Shown: positions 37,064 to 48,251 of the stretch, piece by piece | How the letters are laid out: each line of letters starts with the position of its first letter | How positions within the stretch are numbered: the first letter of the stretch is position 1 | DNA from: Paraphysomonas bandaiensis | Taxonomy: Eukaryota; Chrysophyceae | DNA: 64,000 nucleotides | NCBI GenBank assembly: GCA_965644295.1 | Contig: CBFFRP010000335.1 | Coordinates: 124,001-188,000 of the forward strand | Direction: 5' to 3' | Translations under genes and position numbers: made by a program | The notes under the pieces: model-generated | What the model saw: only the letters and a program-made list of their open reading frames with translations | Told to the model about the DNA's origin: nothing | The model's database searches: none

Positions 37064-38260
37064 TCATCGCTTCTCAAACAGATAATGACTCACAAAGTAT
37101 TCCCCGCCGTCATTGTACGAAAAAAATTCCGAGCAGCTGATAAAAAATGTTCTCCATCGAGCGAACCATTTAATTACATTATTTTTTCCATAGTATTCTG
37201 CAAAAAGTTCTTTGACTTTATTCCGATGTGCGTCCATTCGTTGCAGCCATGCCTCGAGGGTTAATGAATAGTGTTTGCCATTGACAGCCCACTGATCGCG
37301 TAGGACGAAATCCCGTTGAAAATGAAGCAGCAAATCATCACTTGGTAGAGTACCCCCCGCAAAGAAATATTTTGTCATCCAGTCCTTCTCACTGGTAACT
37401 TCATAATGGGAAGGCAGCCATCTACTGACAAATATGTGTACAAACAGTAGCCCAGAGGGTTTCAGCAGTCCTGAAAGTTTATGAAGCAGCTTCTCATAAT
37501 TTTTCATGTGCTCAAACATTTCAATCGATAAAAGTCGGTCAAATGTCCCTAGTAGAGATGAATCAAACTCAGCTGTAGAGATATCGCATGTTAATACTTC
37601 AACATTGTGCAATCCCCGGTGGGAGGCTTCGGTCAATATATATTCTCTCTGAGTTCGCGAGTTACTCAATCCCACGACTGTACATTTCGGAAAAGTTTCA
37701 GCTAACCACAATGTCAAGCATCCCCACCCGCATCCAACATCCATTATTCTTAGAGTAGATTCAGTTTCAATATGTGCTCGTTGGGCATACATCTGCAACA
37801 TGCTAATTTCAGCGTCATTCAGTAACTTCGATGCATCCCCACGTGACACGTTCTCAGGATACAGACAGGAGCTATACTTTTGTCGTTCACCGAGAACAAG
37901 GTTAAAAAAACGTGTATCGACCTCGTAATGTTGTTCATTTGCCTCTGAGGTTTGTTCAGCAATATTACGCGTACGAAGATCTGCGATAAATTCCCTCTTC
38001 ATTGGCAAAGTTTCACCTAAACTAAGCTGAAGCTGGCTCTGCTTATCTTCACCAATCAGATAGCGGCATCCCATACGCGTAATAAAGTCTGGTAACATAC
38101 AGCAATCATGAAGCGCAATGCAGAGTTTGAAAATCAAGCTTTTTCCTGCGTTTGTTAGTACGATACCTCCAATCACGCACGATACGCCAGCTGCACCATA
38201 GAGAACTTCCTTACTATACGAGCAGCCTCTGAAGGAACGAAAACAACAACAATCTGGCAT
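37064..38260 (-). CDS. SAM-dependent methyltransferase, coclaurine N-methyltransferase-like / cyclopropane synthase family
   Basis: Single-exon frame of 398 residues. A hydrophobic N-terminal segment (about 20-50) may anchor it to a membrane. The catalytic domain is typical of the cyclopropane-fatty-acyl-phospholipid synthase superfamily: QHYEVDTRFFNLVLG (110-124), SAM motif I IMDVGCGWGCLTLW (172-185), GLSNSRTQ (197-204), LSIEMFEHMKNYEKLL (from 245), GGTLPSDDLL and the C-terminal VNGKHYSLTLEAWLQRMD. These landmarks match the plant-type coclaurine N-methyltransferase-like branch more closely than bacterial Cfa, from memory. Substrate (amine, phospholipid acyl chain or other) cannot be decided. 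It shares a 504-bp spacer with uL15m. Confidence 0.9.
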   Translation of the reverse strand: MPDCCCFRSFRGCSYSKEVLYGAAGVSCVIGGIVLTNAGKSLIFKLCIALHDCCMLPDFITRMGCRYLIGEDKQSQLQLSLGETLPMKREFIADLRTRNIAEQTSEANEQHYEVDTRFFNLVLGERQKYSSCLYPENVSRGDASKLLNDAEISMLQMYAQRAHIETESTLRIMDVGCGWGCLTLWLAETFPKCTVVGLSNSRTQREYILTEASHRGLHNVEVLTCDISTAEFDSSLLGTFDRLLSIEMFEHMKNYEKLLHKLSGLLKPSGLLFVHIFVSRWLPSHYEVTSEKDWMTKYFFAGGTLPSDDLLLHFQRDFVLRDQWAVNGKHYSLTLEAWLQRMDAHRNKVKELFAEYYGKNNVIKWFARWRTFFISCSEFFSYNDGGEYFVSHYLFEKR

Positions 38261-38764
38261 GTGGAATAGCTTGGGGAGCTGAAGATCGGTGTGTTCCTTG
38301 ATATCGTCTGGACGTATCGCTGCATCTACATGTTCAGAGGATGTGATGCATCGGCGCGTATGATACGACAGCAGTGAGCAGGGAATATCTTGCTAGCTAC
38401 GCACACTGTCCATAATAGAACACATTCCAGAAAAATACATAATAATACGTGAAGTACAGCAGGTATCATCATCAGCAGCAATAGATATCGATATGCGGAC
38501 ACCACACAACAACACAACAACATCCCTCATCTACACCAGCAGCAGCACATCACAATATGCACATATACAGTGCATACATACATACAACAGCGTACAGCCC
38601 AGCCGACCAGTTGATCCACAGCATAGAGCGTACCTGTATACAGAAACAAACACATACATCATCCATACACAAGACACAGCCGTGTATATCAATCCTGCGC
38701 ACTCCTTAACACCAGAGGCCTTCCGTTACCATACTTGTTATATAGGCATAATAATAGAAGGAAT
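38261..38764. promoter_or_regulatory. 504-bp bidirectional spacer, methyltransferase / uL15m
   Basis: The start codons of two divergent genes are 504 bp apart. The region is CA/TA-rich (acatacata tracts near 38570-38590). No specific motif can be assigned. Confidence 0.5.
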
Positions 38765-39714
38765 ATGAGCCATATCATCAGACGGCTTCAGGGCTGTAGA
38801 GATCTCATGAGACCCATGTCATCGCAGCGCATATTGCGATTAGATAATTTAGTTCCTAATCCTGGGGCATTTAAAGCCCGTAAACGTGTAGGTAGAGGTA
38901 TGGGTGGACGGGGAAAGACTTCTGGTCACGGTCATCAGTGCAGTCGAGTCACTCCGCGTGGTTTTGAGGGGGGTCAAACTCCTCTCTATAAATTAGTGCC
39001 TAAAATCGGATTTACGAATCCCAAGTAAGTACCCATTGCGATTATCGCGCTGTGTTCTGTTTCTAATCGAAGTGCTAATATAGCGCTCGCCGCATGGTTA
39101 TTTTGAATCTTGATAAAGTCCAAGACTTCATTGATATGGGCCGATTAGTTCCAAAGGAGAACCAGCTGCTTACACTGAGAGACTTGTACGTTGCTGGACT
39201 TATCAATAAAGTCGACGATGGTGTGAAACTTCTTTCTAAAGTAAGTTTAGTATACGATACTCTTATCAGAGTGGTGTAAATTTCATTACTTATTGAACTT
39301 ATACCGTATTGTTGGAAACAGGGAAAGTCTAAATTGAAGGCGAAGATTCATTTCGAAGTTTCCATGGCATCGTCTGGCGCTATTAAAGCTGTGGAAGATG
39401 CCGGCGGAACGGTAACATGCGTGCACTTAAACAAGCTCGCGCTTAGAGCTCTAATAAAACCGTATAAATTCGAGTTGCTACCCGGTCGCGCACGTCCGAA
39501 TCCCAAAATCATGCCGTATTACCTGGACAGAACGAAGTGTGGGTACCTCTCTCCTGAGGTTCAAATTCGCAACTTGAAGTTGTTCGGATATGTCACATCT
39601 GAAGAGCTACTTCAAGAAGAACACGCGAACTACATGAAAGCGAAGAGAAAGCTGGGGCTCTTGAGCTTCCAACAACCCCAGAGCGGTTCTGAGCTGCTGG
39701 AAGAGATTGAATAG
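38765..39714 (+). CDS. MRPL15: Mitochondrial large-subunit ribosomal protein uL15m (3 exons)
   Basis: Exons 38765-39024, 39084-39240 and 39322-39714 give 269 residues; the introns are 59 and 81 bp with GTAAGT donors. The N-terminus ([20 protein letters not shown]) is a mitochondrial presequence. uL15 signatures: [17 protein letters not shown], then [19 protein letters not shown], the [13 protein letters not shown] strand-helix and the L15-type [16 protein letters not shown]. The C-terminal extension of about 80 residues beyond the bacterial core is usual for mitochondrial L15. An upstream in-frame Met at 38735 is less likely because it would precede the presequence with a non-conserved stretch. 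Confidence 0.95.
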
Positions 39715-40406
39715 GTGTGATGTTGGGCTCTTAACAGCGCGTCACTGTTGAACTAGACTGGAGTTTCGTCATTTCTAAGTAGATTGCACATACGCTACCA
39801 GGTAATTAAGTAATAATACGGATTGAGAAATTCTTGTGCCCTACAGCCTACAGCTAAATCATGGGATAAACCAACCCTGAACGCTACAATATTCGGTACT
39901 GCCCTTTTGGAAAAAATATACAAAGAGAACATCGTAATATATTCATAGTAGGTCAAATAGGTTTGAAATGAAAACGTTTCTAGCAATACTAACCATTATG
40001 CCTAGTGAGTGCTTATTGCTTATCTATTGCATTGTCAACATTGACATTATTTCGAACCTCCAGCATCAAGCATCAACATTTATTCAAGTAAAGTTCATTA
40101 GATATTCTATAAGATAACTATCAACTGAAACTCATTCTAAATAAATGCTCAAAAGCGGATTGACAATTAGATCTTACACACAGATGATAATGTTGAATGA
40201 AGCAAAAATGGTTTTCTGACTTTTTCTTCCTCATTCCGCTTGCGCTTCCAATAGGAGCCCTCTGTAAACTGTAAACATGACTTAGAACTTGTGGATATAT
40301 AGTATAGTGTAGAACAATAACAATTACAGTGTTTAATCTGGATCAATCAAAAATTATCTGTAATAATAATGACTTATACTGCATGAGAAATTTTATTTAT
40401 TTAAAT

Positions 40407-40800
40407 CCCTCAACAACGTCGTACTCGCACCTTTTCGAGGTGTTCTAGGGGGTAAGTACGTAAGTACCGCTGGAAAGATTTCTTCGCATATATAGACAGC
40501 AGATATTGTACTGCCCACTCATAGCCAAAGTAACAAGGAACACAGGAACACTACTAAGTGTCACTTTTGTAGACGTCTTTGGGCCCTGACGAATAAACAG
40601 GCATCCAGGAACGGGCCCACCTCAAGGGCAACCGGGGTATTGAACTGCCTACTAAAGTCAAGCATTCGGGAATGGGCCCATATAAAGACTCAAAATCCTG
40701 AAGTTAGCAGATGTCACGTATATCAACATTCTGCTTGCTCACTGCGTTTGCTTGGAGTGATAGAGCGGTAGTGGTACTTGCGGTGACGTTAAATAGTAGG
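40407..40800 (+). repeat. Dispersed repeat, copy 1 (about 390 bp)
   Basis: The same ordered series of blocks occurs here and at 41116-41504: ccctcaacaa at the start, cagcagatatt, tgcccactcatagcc, gtagacgtctttgggcc, gacgaataaacaggcatcc, gtcaagcat and gttaaatagtagg at the end. The copies are clearly homologous but diverged, with indels. No coding capacity. A non-autonomous mobile element or other dispersed repeat is likely. Confidence 0.75.
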
Positions 40801-41115
40801 ATATCAGAGTTAAGCATTACTACAGTAGTAGTTTCTTAAATTGTTTTGCAAAATTGTTCTGACTCTAAAGTCAAATTGCCTATTGCTGATAAGAAGACAT
40901 TCACTACTATTCAATATATTTAAATTTGTTGAATTTCCTAGACAAACTAATTTTTCATTATTTTGGTGATTAGTTCCTATAATAGATCCTAAAATATTAT
41001 AAATATAAATACAAAATTTCAGATTTTAAAATAGCTGTGATATGATGTGTCGTTATCTCTAATTTAATTCATTTTTACATATAATGTACAGTCATTTCAA
41101 AAATAGCTCTACATA

Positions 41116-41504
41116 CCCTCAACAAAATCGGCCTGGCACCATTTCGTGGTGTTTTGGGGGATAAGTACCGGAGAGATTCTCTCTAGGAAACTAACGTGAG
41201 CAAACATAGTCAGCAGATATTCTTCTGCCCACTCATAGCCAAATGCTTGTGTGGTACAAGGGACACCAATAAGAGTCACTTGTGTAGACGTCTTTGGGCC
41301 GTGACGAATAAACAGGCATCCGGGAATGGGGCCACCTCAAGGGCATCGTCCGGGACAGGGCCCACCTGAAAGGTAACCGGGGTATTTGACTGCCTGCTGA
41401 AGTCAAGCATCCGGGATGTTCACCTTAAGAACTCGGAGCGGAAGTGGTCGCACCTTGGTGTTTGCGGCGACGCACAAGCAGCTTCCGTAGCGTTAAATAG
41501 TAGG
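41116..41504 (+). repeat. Dispersed repeat, copy 2 (about 390 bp)
   Basis: Same orientation as copy 1, 709 bp downstream, with an internal small duplication around tccgggacagggcccacc. Both copies end at gttaaatagtagg, which suggests a defined element end. Confidence 0.75.
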
Positions 41505-42043
41505 ATTAAAAAGTGTGTACTGATTAGTTACAGGTAGAGGTCTAACTAGTTCGTCTAGCATTCATCTAGCTACTAAGTTGGTGCAGGTTTTTAACGTCTA
41601 TTGCTAATAATAAGACTTTCAATCATTAGCTCTCTACATATGCTACATACAAGCAGAATAGACGATTTTTCCGTCATATTGTTGATGAAAATGCCATCAC
41701 CAGTGCACTGACAAGCATGTATTACGTTTTTGTCTGGTGTATATTTTGCAACCATAGAGTTACACGCAATATTTAATGGTTGCATATTACTCCAATGCTT
41801 TTTAATGACTAACAGGCACTATATATTTTCGAATTGATTGTGCATTAATGAAAATTACAAGTGAGTATAAATTGAATTAGAGTTAATGACATATGATATC
41901 ACAGGAAAGAAATGACAAATTAGAGCGCCGTTAATGAACTATTGCAAGATGCAAAATAGATTCAGAACATTGTTGGATAACCAACACATGAATACAGCAC
42001 TATATAATCAATGCATCAGCCGTTAGTTAAGTACGAATATAAG

Positions 42044-43390
42044 CTACAATAGCAGGGTAAGTACAGTGGCCACGACAGCCTGGACCTCCATCTTCAATTG
42101 CTGGGTGTTCACATACTGAAGCAAGTCACTGGAAGTGTGGTACTGAGGATAGTCACTTGCAGCCATTCCACTCTCAAAGAATCCGACGGATGGGTAGCCA
42201 TTCTCATAGAACGACAGGTAGTCGGAGCAGCACGACGAACTATCTGCAGTGGGTAAATCGGGTACATATAGGGCAGTTAATTCCTTCGCCAAGGTCACAA
42301 GTTCGGGCGTGACCGACTTATCCTTGAACCCAAGAGTAATGACATCACCAGCTTGATACCCCAACATATCCGCATTTACCATACCCACAATGTTGACACC
42401 CTGTTCACTCCATAGTGAAGCTAAATACCTACTGCCCAGAAGCCCCTGCTCTTCCCCTGAAAAGAAACATATCTTTAGCCCTCGATTAGCAGGAAATTCA
42501 ATGGTGCTAACAATACTGGCCAGTTCAAGCATAGCAGATGTGCCAGATCCGTTGTCATCCGCTCCCGGAGCACGGTCAGTTGGTGAAGATGAATCTACTG
42601 TACGGGAGTCATAATGCGCACCAGCAACTACCCATTCCGTACTGTCATTATCATGGGAGGATTTCCCGTAGGCAGGCCATGTAGCCACGATATTTTCTGC
42701 CATATCAGGACGAAAAGAAACCAATTCAACACTGAATCCAAACTCCGTTAGACGTGATACAATATACTCCTGGGCTTCGTGGATTGTTTCGGAGTAAGAG
42801 TTTCGGGTTTGAAAAGACTGTAATGCTTCAACAGAAAAAATCAAGGAATCCTCGGACACTGATTCTACGCCTTTGGTAACATCAGGGTTAGTTTCTAACT
42901 TCAGTGAAGTCCATTCGTGAATCAGCGATTCTTGTAGGAGTGGCGGGTGAATGGTGTGTGAAGGTACTGGTATGAAAGATGTATCTTCATCGGCTCCGCA
43001 GCCATCTAACCCGCTTACATTAGGAACATCAGTACCACCGCCTACAATGAGGGAGTTCCCATGATGCAAGTACACTGGTAGTCCTGCAGATAGTAGCTTA
43101 TTCTTAGTTTTGATGGTCTCGTCTGGTGATGGTTCCTCAATAACCCACAGACCATCATCACCAGCTATATGACCTTTAAACACCAAACAATCAGACAGAT
43201 CGGACTCACTCTCCTCTACGAAGATACTAAAATCACGATAAGTTCCTCTGAACGAGAGGTGTGTGTTGGTCTGGTATGACAGAGAAGTGTTCGTGTACTC
43301 TACAGCACACCACATACCGTTACCACCTCCACTCACACTAACAGACACAGATAACAGACACATCAGAGACAGGAGGAGGAGGGAGGACAT
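42044..43390 (-). CDS. Secreted M28-family zinc aminopeptidase
   Basis: Single-exon frame; the Met at 43390 is chosen because it begins a clean signal peptide (MSSLLLLSLMCLLSVSVSVS), giving 448 residues. An earlier Met at 43447 would put 19 polar residues before it. Zinc ligands and catalytic Glu are all present: His259 (AGAHYDSR), Asp279 (APGADDNGSG), Glu313/Glu314 (SGEEQG), Asp341 (VNADMLGY), His418 (YPQYHTSSD). The ligand spacings equal those of the Aeromonas leucine aminopeptidase as I recall it. A CCSD motif sits where that enzyme has its disulfide. An N-terminal domain of about 180 residues is unlike bacterial members. Expected to release hydrophobic N-terminal residues from peptides outside the cell or in a vacuole. 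Confidence 0.93.
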   Translation of the reverse strand: MSSLLLLSLMCLLSVSVSVSGGGNGMWCAVEYTNTSLSYQTNTHLSFRGTYRDFSIFVEESESDLSDCLVFKGHIAGDDGLWVIEEPSPDETIKTKNKLLSAGLPVYLHHGNSLIVGGGTDVPNVSGLDGCGADEDTSFIPVPSHTIHPPLLQESLIHEWTSLKLETNPDVTKGVESVSEDSLIFSVEALQSFQTRNSYSETIHEAQEYIVSRLTEFGFSVELVSFRPDMAENIVATWPAYGKSSHDNDSTEWVVAGAHYDSRTVDSSSPTDRAPGADDNGSGTSAMLELASIVSTIEFPANRGLKICFFSGEEQGLLGSRYLASLWSEQGVNIVGMVNADMLGYQAGDVITLGFKDKSVTPELVTLAKELTALYVPDLPTADSSSCCSDYLSFYENGYPSVGFFESGMAASDYPQYHTSSDLLQYVNTQQLKMEVQAVVATVLTLLL

Positions 43391-43837
43391 GGTGGTTGGT
43401 AGATAAGGGTGATAGATCATGCCTTTAGTTAACTGTCCTCTATGCATACATAGCTACAGAGCATCCCACCTCCAGTGCATGTATCTGCTGTGCGTATACC
43501 ATATACCGGTACTGTACTGTGCGATATACAGTCATATCACATAATTTAGGCACAGACATCCCATATATGGGACACTGTTCACTGCTACGTAGCGAGACTA
43601 CAGCTGTATACTGTACTGTATGAATCTTTCCAATTAGCACGTACTAAAAAATGCTCTATGTACTCTGTATGTATATATATACCAGTATATACCAGTATAG
43701 ACTATAGGTATACTGTACGTCTATGTGTACTTCTACACTCACTGCCGCTGGACGTGTATATCTGGTCTGGCGGATATGGACGACACACACACGCATATCA
43801 CTCCATTGAGAGATCCTCATACACCACTAGACGCCCC
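43391..43837. promoter_or_regulatory. 447-bp bidirectional spacer, M28 peptidase / ECI1-like
   Basis: Divergent starts 447 bp apart. The centre is a tgtatatatatacc-type purine-pyrimidine alternating tract (about 43668-43715). No defined element can be named. Confidence 0.5.
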
Positions 43838-44805
43838 ATGATTGGTTCAGCTTCAACAGTATCTCGCAGAGTGCTTGCATCGAGCAGATGCATGTGTTTT
43901 CGGTCGCTGAGCTCGTCTCTCATCAGTGTATCTCGATGCGGGAGGAACAGTAACATCCTGCGCATTGAAATGAACTCACCGCCAGTTAATTCTTTGGGCA
44001 TTTCGCTGATTGTAGGGCTCAAAGATGCTATTAAAGATGCCAGCATGGACCCCACATGTGATGGTATCATACTGGCGTCGTCATGTCGAGTGTTCTCCGC
44101 TGGACTCAACATGAGAGAGCTGCACGGAGCCACTGATGCGGATTTAAGTCGTTTTTGGGACGAATTTCAATGTACGCTTATTTTACTGTTGATGTAATAT
44201 CGATTTTGGTGTTGTTTGTTATGTGGCATTTGTAAAATATCTGTTTTTTTGCTACTGTTTAAAAACTCATGCAACACCAAACAGCTCTATGCTTTTCGCT
44301 GTATGGCACGAAGCAAGCCGTGGTTGCGGAGATTGGTGGTCACGCCCCTGCTGCGGCTACAATCTTGGCAAGTTGTTGTGACTCCCGAGTTGCTGCCCCT
44401 GGTGTGACAGTTGGACTTAACGAGTCTGCATTTGGACTTGAAGTACCGTTATTTACTATTACGTTGATGCATGATATGATGGGTGTACGAGCTGCGAACC
44501 GCGCCATGTCATTAGGAACTTTGTTCAAATCTGAAGAGGCGAAACAGCTTGGACTTGTAGATGTTATTGCGCCAAGTGGAGATGCCGAAGTTGTGCAGCA
44601 AGTCGCTTTAGCAGAATGTGAAAAATTTGTGGCTTCCCCTGGGCAGCAGGCGAATAAAATCAACCAACGGCGGCCAACTTTGGCCAAATTTTTGTCAGAG
44701 AGACAAGAGGATCACAAAGCATTTACCAACTGTGTCTCATCCGAAGTGACACAAAAGAGACTGAAGGCTTACCTGGAGTCACTTTCCAATAAAACGAAAA
44801 AGTGA
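43838..44805 (+). CDS. ECI1: Mitochondrial enoyl-CoA delta-isomerase 1-like (crotonase family; 2 exons)
   Basis: Exons 43838-44171 and 44285-44805 around a 113-bp GT-AG intron give 284 residues, close to animal ECI1. The start at 43838 begins a Ser/Arg-rich presequence (MIGSASTVSRRVLASSR). Crotonase landmarks: NSPPVNSLG, the first oxyanion-hole loop RVFSAGLNM, the joined exon junction WDEFQSLCFSLYGTKQ, second loop EIGGHAPAAA and GLNESAFGLEVP, whose Glu corresponds to the catalytic Glu of ECI1. The enzyme shifts cis-3 or trans-3 double bonds to trans-2 in beta-oxidation of unsaturated fatty acids. Confidence 0.92.
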
Positions 44806-46080
44806 AACATATATGAAGTATATTTGAGGTACATCTACTGACGGTAATAAAACAATATTCATCTGTAAAGAATAGTTGTATCCTATTACTATTTTTGGTA
44901 TACTGTTACCTGAAAAACAGTGTCCCCAGAAAGAGCGCAATAGCGTCTGGTGCTCGAAGCAATGTGATTGATGAAGTTTTAGTGACTATATAATATAAAA
45001 ACATCACTATTAAGGTTCCTACGCATATAGAACGGCGCAAGGAAACAATTTATTGTAATCAAAAATATATGGTATTGTCGACTCTATTTGGAACTATTCG
45101 AAAATGCTGTACCACACACGTCGTATTCAGCATAGAATATACTAGCGAGTAAAACTTTTAGATTTTAATTGTAGTTTACTTTTTATTCTAGATTATTGAT
45201 GGCAAAATATCGCAATTTATGGCAATGGTATTCTCGGCAGGATTGATATGATATTGTATTATTTATAGAGCGAAACTATTGTCCATTTATATTGTAATAT
45301 CTCGTTTATTAGAACAGTAAGAAATAGTAAGAAAGCAGGCGACAATGGAAGTGCCTTATTTCTTATTTGTGGTGTTAGCGATCAACTCTTTTATTCTCCA
45401 TCAACCCAAATTCTGATATACTGCTGTAAATTTTATTTCAACGATGCTTTTGCATGGGGATGATTGGTGGTGGTGTAAGTGTGTTGCATGGTGTAGTGTG
45501 TAGTGAATACATATAGTACGTTTAGTATGAATAAAGAATTGATCTTAGTATTAGCTGAATCCTAATGATATGTTAAGTTACTATTGTTAAATTTGACCGA
45601 CACTCGCTTACTAGCGATCTGACATATCACTGGCTGCTGTGGTTATTTCGCGTCATTTCTTGGAGAAAACCAATTGCTTCATCGCTTGAGTATTTATCTG
45701 CTTCTAAAAGAGTATTAATAATTAGTAGCATTCTTAAGCGATTGGTTTTCTCCAAAAAATGACACGCAATTACCAGTGATGTCAGGTCAATTGCCGATAC
45801 TTATGACGTCATGAGAACACATGTGTATAGTTTATAGTTTTCGCATTTCCACTCGTACACAGTAGATTTACCATAATCCATATGTGAGTTACGAAAGTGA
45901 TTTTACTCTGTGTGAATGTTGAGCAGCAGTTAATGAGTTACGATACATATCACTAAAGCTACAGAGACCCAAGTCAACAATACCTTCAAACCAAAAACTA
46001 TACAAACCTCAGAGTATGTTAAGTTGCTTTGGCTTTTATAACAGAAAACAAAATATATCTAGATAACTTTCTTATTGAAA
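44806..46080. other. Convergent spacer, 1.3 kb, with an inverted repeat
   Basis: AT-rich, no gene. A possible polyadenylation signal (aataaa) for the ECI1 gene is at about 44845. It contains the inverted repeat described separately. Confidence 0.5.
45616..45788. repeat. Imperfect inverted repeat (hairpin or MITE-like)
   Basis: The left arm 45616-45690 and the right arm 45733-45788 are reverse complements with indels. Shared blocks include ttggagaaaaccaat, a cgcgtcattt/cgtgtcattt block, tcactgg and tgacat. The loop is about 42 bp. Size and structure suit a miniature inverted-repeat element, but target-site duplications are not evident. Confidence 0.6.
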
Positions 46081-48251
46081 TCAGACAGTATTGGAATGAT
46101 AAAGCGATGCCAGTATAACACCAATCAGTACAATTACCATGGATATAGCTACCATATACACACTACTTTTATATGAAGATACTTTCGATGGTGCTGAGTT
46201 CACTGTGTTGTACGGCTCTGCTAAATGTTCCTCGTTTGATTCCTTCAGTGGTTCAGGATCCTTTTTGGCTTCAGGAGAGAAATCTTCCACTGGATTCTCT
46301 TCTACAGTATCTTCAATGCTTAATTCTTCAACTCTATTATCGCTCTGTAGTTGATCTGTAGGGGAGGTATGCGATACCTCCACTTCAGTAGAGTCGCATT
46401 CTGTGAGATAAGCATCACAATATACACGATTGGGCAAGGAAGACAACAAATGCGCCATAACAAAGGAAAACTTACGCTTAGGTGCAGCGAAGAGTCCTTT
46501 CGCAATCTTTTTGGCCATTCCCCTTTCTCGTCCCTAAATAAAAAGTGGCATTAAGTTCAAATCGTGATGAAGCAAGAGATGTAGCTAACAGAAAATAACA
46601 TATACGTTGGTACAGATGTCACATAAATACCTTATATTTCTTCTTTGCAATATCCACTTTCTTTAACCATGTCTTCGTCACTGAGATCTGACTCTCCAAT
46701 TGCGATATATCAGAATCCAAGTTGTTGTCGCTCTCACTAGTCTCTTTCTCCGCTCTGCCTTTATCAGTTACTAATTTCAACATCTCTTGTTCTTGTATCT
46801 CGAGAAGACGTTTAAAGCATAAATTGCTTTCCTCGTATTCGTGTAATCCCAACGACGCCCTGATAATATAATATCGGTGAGGACATTATACCTATGAAAG
46901 CTGGTGCAATAATTCGTAGGTTTATAAGATTTACCTGCCAGCTCTCAACAACCCTTTCTTGTTGTTCGGGTCCATTTCCAGCACCTACACAAAAGTATCA
47001 ATTATAATTATATTGTACTATCACATACTCAGCAATTTATACTAACCTTGATACAAGCTTCTCTCGCCTTGAAACTGTCATCTACACTTAAGTGACAGGC
47101 TGCGAGATTGTTCAAGCAGTCCACATATAACTAACACACAGAAAACATAACTGACGAAACTAAGCAGCGACCACATAGAAATGGCCTGCAAAACACCCCT
47201 CACCTTGAAAAGGTTCCTTGCCATTAGACCATCTTCAGTATCATCCAGAGAATCCATATTTCCCAACAATGTTTCGGCAGCTTTTCCTCCTTGAGAGAAG
47301 TTTCGTCCAGCTCGCATAAAATCCCCATATGAAAACCATCTATGCAAACCATTGTCACATGTATACAACAAGGCACAATTTAGCACACATGGTTGTACTT
47401 TATAAACTGGCCTACACATGATTCATTAAACAGTACTATATATCAACAACATTAATACATAGATGTATGCTCAATCGCCACCAGCGTAATGATGCGGAGA
47501 GCATTCACAACACAATACCTATTTCCAGACTCCTTCTTGATACTGACTTCAAATAGAGTCGCTTCAAGACTACTGGTATCAGCAGCATCTCTGTGCTGTA
47601 CAAAAAGTATGTAATAAGTAAAACATAAGTATTACCTCGATGAAAATCGAGCTATGCTCCACACACAAGCCCACACAAGTCTAATATACCGACACACTTA
47701 CTTCCAATACTTTTACGTCGAATTCAAGGTCAGTGTTCGGAGGTATCTCCTGCACAGTCCCACTCCCCTTTCGACCTACCGGCCCAAACGCAAACTTTGA
47801 ATCACATCTTGCTCTAAAGTGCTCTCCAACAGAGCTATGACGCAACGGAAGTTCGAGTCCTTTAACAAAGAGTGATGGAGTGAAACTGAACGAATGGTAA
47901 GTTACCCGGAACAGCATCGCCATCACCGATCTTGAAGCTAGCTCCATGCATGACCTCCACAGGCTGTGACTGACCCTTCACATACACCTCTATATCCGCC
48001 TTAACGACCATCTTCATCTCAGCGATAACTCCGCTTCCAGGTGTGATCCTCTGCGATCATGTTAATGTGTGTGTTTCTACTGCCACTTCATATGCGTATA
48101 TATATGTACCTTGACGCATATATCCGACCCCATTAACTCCTGCATATCACAGTGTAGTGTGTCACAGTGTGGTTAGGACTGCCTGTGCATCAACATACAA
48201 CACACGCACCTCCCACTCCCCATCATCCGAGACCTTTTCGCTCTCTGTCAT
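46081..48251 (-). CDS. FKBP8: FKBP8-like protein: degenerate FKBP domain, TPRs, tail anchor (11 exons)
   Basis: Exons 48251-48210, 48139-48110, 48050-47906, 47859-47702, 47595-47519, 47339-47204, 47130-47047, 46984-46935, 46859-46631, 46533-46476 and 46400-46081 give 442 residues. Residues 25-125 are an FKBP fold (RITPGSG, FKIGDGDAVPGLELPL, SKFAFGP, LEFDVKVLE). The active-site Trp of FKBPs is Leu here and the usual HYTG/FDSS residues are absent, so prolyl isomerase activity is doubtful. TPR helices span about 150-300 (LYVDCLNNLAACHLSVDD, EMDPNNKKGLLRAG). The C-terminal helix at about 417-438 (VYMVAISMVIVLIGVI) is a tail anchor, as in FKBP8, which sits on mitochondrial/ER membranes and works with Hsp90. 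The last intron (46475-46401) is 75 bp with no stop in frame, so its retention would also give an open protein. Confidence 0.9.

Larger units (their letters stand above)
39715..42043. other. Convergent spacer of 2.3 kb carrying a duplicated repeat
   Basis: Apart from the two repeat copies annotated separately, this is AT-rich non-coding sequence. The frame at 41591-41785 (minus) has no recognisable domain. No tRNA or rRNA was recognised. Confidence 0.5.

Noticed and set aside
40407-41504. tRNA- or 5S-derived origin of the 390-bp repeat
   Set aside because: I could not find convincing A/B box or 5S internal control sequences by eye; origin left open.
43391-43447. Start of the M28 peptidase at 43447
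   Set aside because: It would place 19 polar residues before an otherwise perfect signal peptide beginning at 43390.
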